From UBA3103 sp002365855 (GTDB lineage: Bacteria > Bacillota > Desulfotomaculia > Desulfotomaculales > Pelotomaculaceae), in the NCBI GenBank assembly GCA_030627625.1, contig DAOURR010000078.1:1-7766 (forward strand): a stretch of DNA of 7,766 bases, read 5' to 3'. Under the pieces are notes generated by a model, which worked only from the letters and a program-made list of their open reading frames with translations, did not search any database and was not told where the DNA came from. The translations under genes were made by a program, and so were the position numbers. Position 1 is the first letter of the stretch. Each line of letters begins with the position of its first letter. This document shows positions 6,345 through 7,766 of this stretch, one piece after another.

Positions 6345-7508
6345 TCAATTCCTTCCAAGCATTTCAATAAATGCCGCGATTCGCGTTTTTAGCTGCTCCA
6401 CATCGGAAGTGGAATAGTCGGTCTCCAGTTGGATATACGGCAGCCCAAAGTTTTTACTTATATAGCGGCGGATCAGTTCGCCCTCAATAATATAAGTGTG
6501 GCAGGCCTGCCAGGTAAGATCGACGACGGCATCCACCCGGTACTCGCCGATCAGCTTGCCGATCAGTTCCAAACGTCCTCCGTTAGGCGACATACAAGAG
6601 CAAGGAATTCGCAAATATCTTTCGGCTATTGCCTCCATGGGGTCCCTCTGCCCGTCTTCGTCTTCGTCGACCAAGTATTCCAGGGTCTTTACCCCGCTGC
6701 AGTTTTCCAGGCAAACCACGCTCCCCCCGCACTCCTCTAAAAGCTTGACTACCTTTTCCGACCCAAGGCCTACGGGGCACCCGGTTAGAAGAATACGAGG
6801 CGTGCCTTTCCGGAAAGGGGAGAGGCCTTTTTTGGCAATTTCCCTTACCTCGTCAGCAAGCTGGTTAATAAGTTGAATACCGTCTTCCTTATCAACATTG
6901 AAACCTTTCATCCAAATGGCCGTAAGCATGTCAAGCCCGCTTAGGGGAGCAGGGTCAAGCTTGTTTAATTCGTGGAGGTTCCTCATCGCCATCCGCTCCC
7001 TGTTGGCAAGCTTTATTGCCGAACGCAGGTCCTCACGGCTTATTGTTACCCCTAGTTTTTCTTCTAGCTTATCCTGCAGCAGGTTTAACTCTTCCAGCCA
7101 CCATTTCAGCGCACCAGGCCGGTCCGTCCCCTGTGGCAGGTGCATCACGTGCATGGGTTTGTAATCGCGTAGTATCTCGAACATCTTTTTCTTGCCGTCA
7201 CAGGTTGTTTCCGCTATCACAAAATCAGAAAAACGAAAATAGGGGCAGGCGTCGGTAATTGCAAAACCGAAGCTTGATTTGATCAGCGGGCAGAGGTTGC
7301 GGGGAAGTACCCTTTCGGCAGCGGCGATCGGTTCATGCCTGGTCCCGCACAAGCTGACCGGTAGGGCACCGGCCGCCAGGACCAATTCCTGAGGACCGTA
7401 GGCGCAGTACATGCCGACAATTTTTTTGTTGTTCCTCTTAGCATGCTCAATTTCAATTATGTTCTGATCCCGCATGTTGTCAAAAATATTCATCATTTCC
7501 GGGCGCAT
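6345..7508 (-). CDS. Double-cubane-cluster anaerobic reductase (YjiM/DCCP-like, HgdB superfamily)
   Basis: This 387-residue protein belongs to the 2-hydroxyacyl-CoA dehydratase/benzoyl-CoA reductase subunit superfamily. It sits on the stand-alone branch that includes E. coli YjiM and the Carboxydothermus double-cubane cluster protein, which holds an [8Fe-9S] cluster and reduces small molecules such as acetylene with ATP-dependent electrons. The branch's cysteine motifs are intact: GMYCAYGPQE (Cys35), VSLCGT (Cys54), LPRNLCPLIKSS (Cys73), DACPYF (Cys88), ETTCDGKKKM (Cys103), LTGCPVG (Cys244), LENCSG (Cys270), PCSCMSPN (Cys303, Cys305) and QACHTY (Cys336). The C-terminal ETDYSTSDVEQLKTRIAAFIEML also matches. 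ATG at 7506-7508 has GAAAGGGGG 6 nt upstream. The activator follows directly, the usual pairing, but is truncated here. The physiological substrate of this branch is not known. Confidence 0.93.
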   Translation of the reverse strand: MRPEMMNIFDNMRDQNIIEIEHAKRNNKKIVGMYCAYGPQELVLAAGALPVSLCGTRHEPIAAAERVLPRNLCPLIKSSFGFAITDACPYFRFSDFVIAETTCDGKKKMFEILRDYKPMHVMHLPQGTDRPGALKWWLEELNLLQDKLEEKLGVTISREDLRSAIKLANRERMAMRNLHELNKLDPAPLSGLDMLTAIWMKGFNVDKEDGIQLINQLADEVREIAKKGLSPFRKGTPRILLTGCPVGLGSEKVVKLLEECGGSVVCLENCSGVKTLEYLVDEDEDGQRDPMEAIAERYLRIPCSCMSPNGGRLELIGKLIGEYRVDAVVDLTWQACHTYIIEGELIRRYISKNFGLPYIQLETDYSTSDVEQLKTRIAAFIEMLGRN

Positions 7509-7556
7509 GACGTTCCCCCTTTCAAATAAAAACAGGTAAGAATTTTATTCTACATC

Positions 7557-7582
7557 CTATCACATAAATCCTTTATAGATAG
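7557..7582. promoter_or_regulatory. Imperfect inverted repeat, possible operator
   Basis: CTATCACATAAA and TTTATAGATAG are imperfect inverted copies (CTATC/GATAG outer arms, ATAAA/TTTAT inner arms, one extra base on one side) around a 3-nt centre. The repeat lies about 50-75 bp upstream of the reductase start, overlapping or just downstream of the candidate -10 box, a position suited to a repressor. No regulator family is recognised, and chance is possible in this AT-rich DNA. Confidence 0.3.
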
Positions 7583-7610
7583 TATAAAATTTTTTTATGG
7601 TAAATTGAAA
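7581..7610 (-). promoter_or_regulatory. Candidate promoter of the reductase-led gene cluster
   Basis: The minus strand carries TATACT (7586-7581), five of six matches to the sigma-A -10 box. At 18 nt before it is the poor -35 match TTTCAA, within an A/T-tract region that could act as an UP-like element. It would give a leader of about 65 nt. A promoter is expected somewhere in this 137-bp gap, the only sizeable gap before the gene cluster, but the -35 match is weak. No cobalamin riboswitch or other recognisable leader RNA is seen. Confidence 0.3.
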
Positions 7611-7635
7611 AAAAATAAAACCTGCTTATTTTTTT
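7609..7635 (-). terminator. AT-only inverted repeat after trmL, possible weak terminator
   Basis: AAAAAAATAA and TTATTTTTTT form a perfect 10-bp inverted repeat with a 7-nt loop, starting about 10 nt after the stop codon of the TrmL-type gene. A T-tract forms the distal arm in the transcript. The stem has no G-C pairs, so termination would be inefficient, and read-through into the reductase cluster is possible. Confidence 0.35.
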
Positions 7636-7645
7636 AAGTGAAACG

Positions 7646-7766
7646 TCATCTAAGCCCGGGAAAACCCTGCTGTCTCAGAGCTTCAAAAAGAATCAAAGCT
7701 ACGGAATTGGACAGGTTTAAAGAACGGGCCTGTTCCAGCATGGGAATACGAATTTGATTTTCCGGA
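7646..7766 (-). CDS. trmL: tRNA (cytidine(34)-2'-O)-methyltransferase, TrmL/YibK-type, C-terminal fragment
   Basis: Only the last 39 residues are in the window; the start lies off the right edge. They read PENQIRIPMLEQARSLNLSN, then SVALILFEALRQQGFPGLR and a TGA stop at 7646-7648. The RIPM..ARSLNLSNSVA..L.EALRQ pattern is the C-terminal SAM-binding trefoil-knot motif of SpoU-class 2'-O-methyltransferases, and ending shortly after GFPGL is typical of TrmL/YibK/CspR. The enzyme methylates the wobble ribose of certain leucine tRNAs. It is a housekeeping gene, separated by 137 bp from the accessory cluster, so it marks the likely edge of the accessory region. Confidence 0.88.
   Translation of the reverse strand, partial: PENQIRIPMLEQARSLNLSNSVALILFEALRQQGFPGLR

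Noticed and set aside
6338..6367. TTG start for the activator adding 10 residues
   Set aside because: It would lie inside the reductase gene. Family proteins begin just before the GIDVGS motif, matching the ATG at 6337.
6496..6876. 126-codon plus-strand open frame, and other opposite-strand frames over the reductase gene
   Set aside because: The minus-strand reductase is unambiguous from its many conserved cysteine motifs; the antisense products are low-complexity and unrecognised.
7509..7645. Cobalamin or SAM riboswitch in the leader of the cluster
   Set aside because: No B12-box-like or S-box-like conserved elements or multi-stem structure are visible, and the region is simple AT-rich DNA.

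Overview
All intact genes in this window read on the minus strand. The gene types suggest a strictly anaerobic, Clostridia-type Firmicute, possibly of the Desulfotomaculum/Pelotomaculum kind. The reasons are a double-cubane-cluster anaerobic reductase, a corrinoid protein with its zinc methyltransferase, strong GGAGG-like ribosome binding sites with several GTG/TTG starts, and a UPF0340 (YwlG-type) gene. The taxon is an inference from gene content and was not tested by a search.

Layout in the direction of transcription, from high to low coordinates. At the right edge is the C-terminal end of a TrmL-type tRNA methyltransferase (7646-7766). A 137-bp AT-rich intergenic region follows and probably holds the promoter of the main gene cluster. 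Next come a YjiM/DCCP-type double-cubane reductase (6345-7508) and, 7 nt later, its ATPase activator (5975-6337). The activator is broken off just before the region that carries its cluster-binding cysteines. Then comes a NitT/TauT-type ABC importer: lipoprotein (4748-5923), permease (3859-4683) and ATPase (3041-3826). A TauE/SafE-family exporter (2221-2964) follows. Its stop codon lies in the ribosome binding site of a UROD-fold zinc methyltransferase (1129-2205). A B12-binding corrinoid protein (381-1055) comes next and overlaps by 11 nt a UPF0340/DUF436 gene that is cut off after about half its length. At the far left, 1-116 is the inside of an IS4-family transposase on the plus strand, fused directly to the broken UPF0340 gene.

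Taken together, the cluster looks like an uptake-and-metabolism module. A periplasmic-type binding protein and ABC importer bring in a small anionic (sulfonate-like?) molecule. A TauE-type carrier may export a sulfur oxyanion or other organic anion. A zinc methyltransferase and corrinoid protein move a methyl group, and a double-cubane reductase supplies strongly reducing chemistry. The substrate cannot be read from the sequence. By eye, the transporter block (about 2221-5990) is more AT-rich than the flanking enzyme genes, most strongly in the TauE gene. The activator breakpoint lies at the upstream edge of this block, so the transporter genes may have been brought in by rearrangement. No RNA genes, CRISPR arrays or cobalamin riboswitch were seen, and no stretch over 300 bases lacks a gene.
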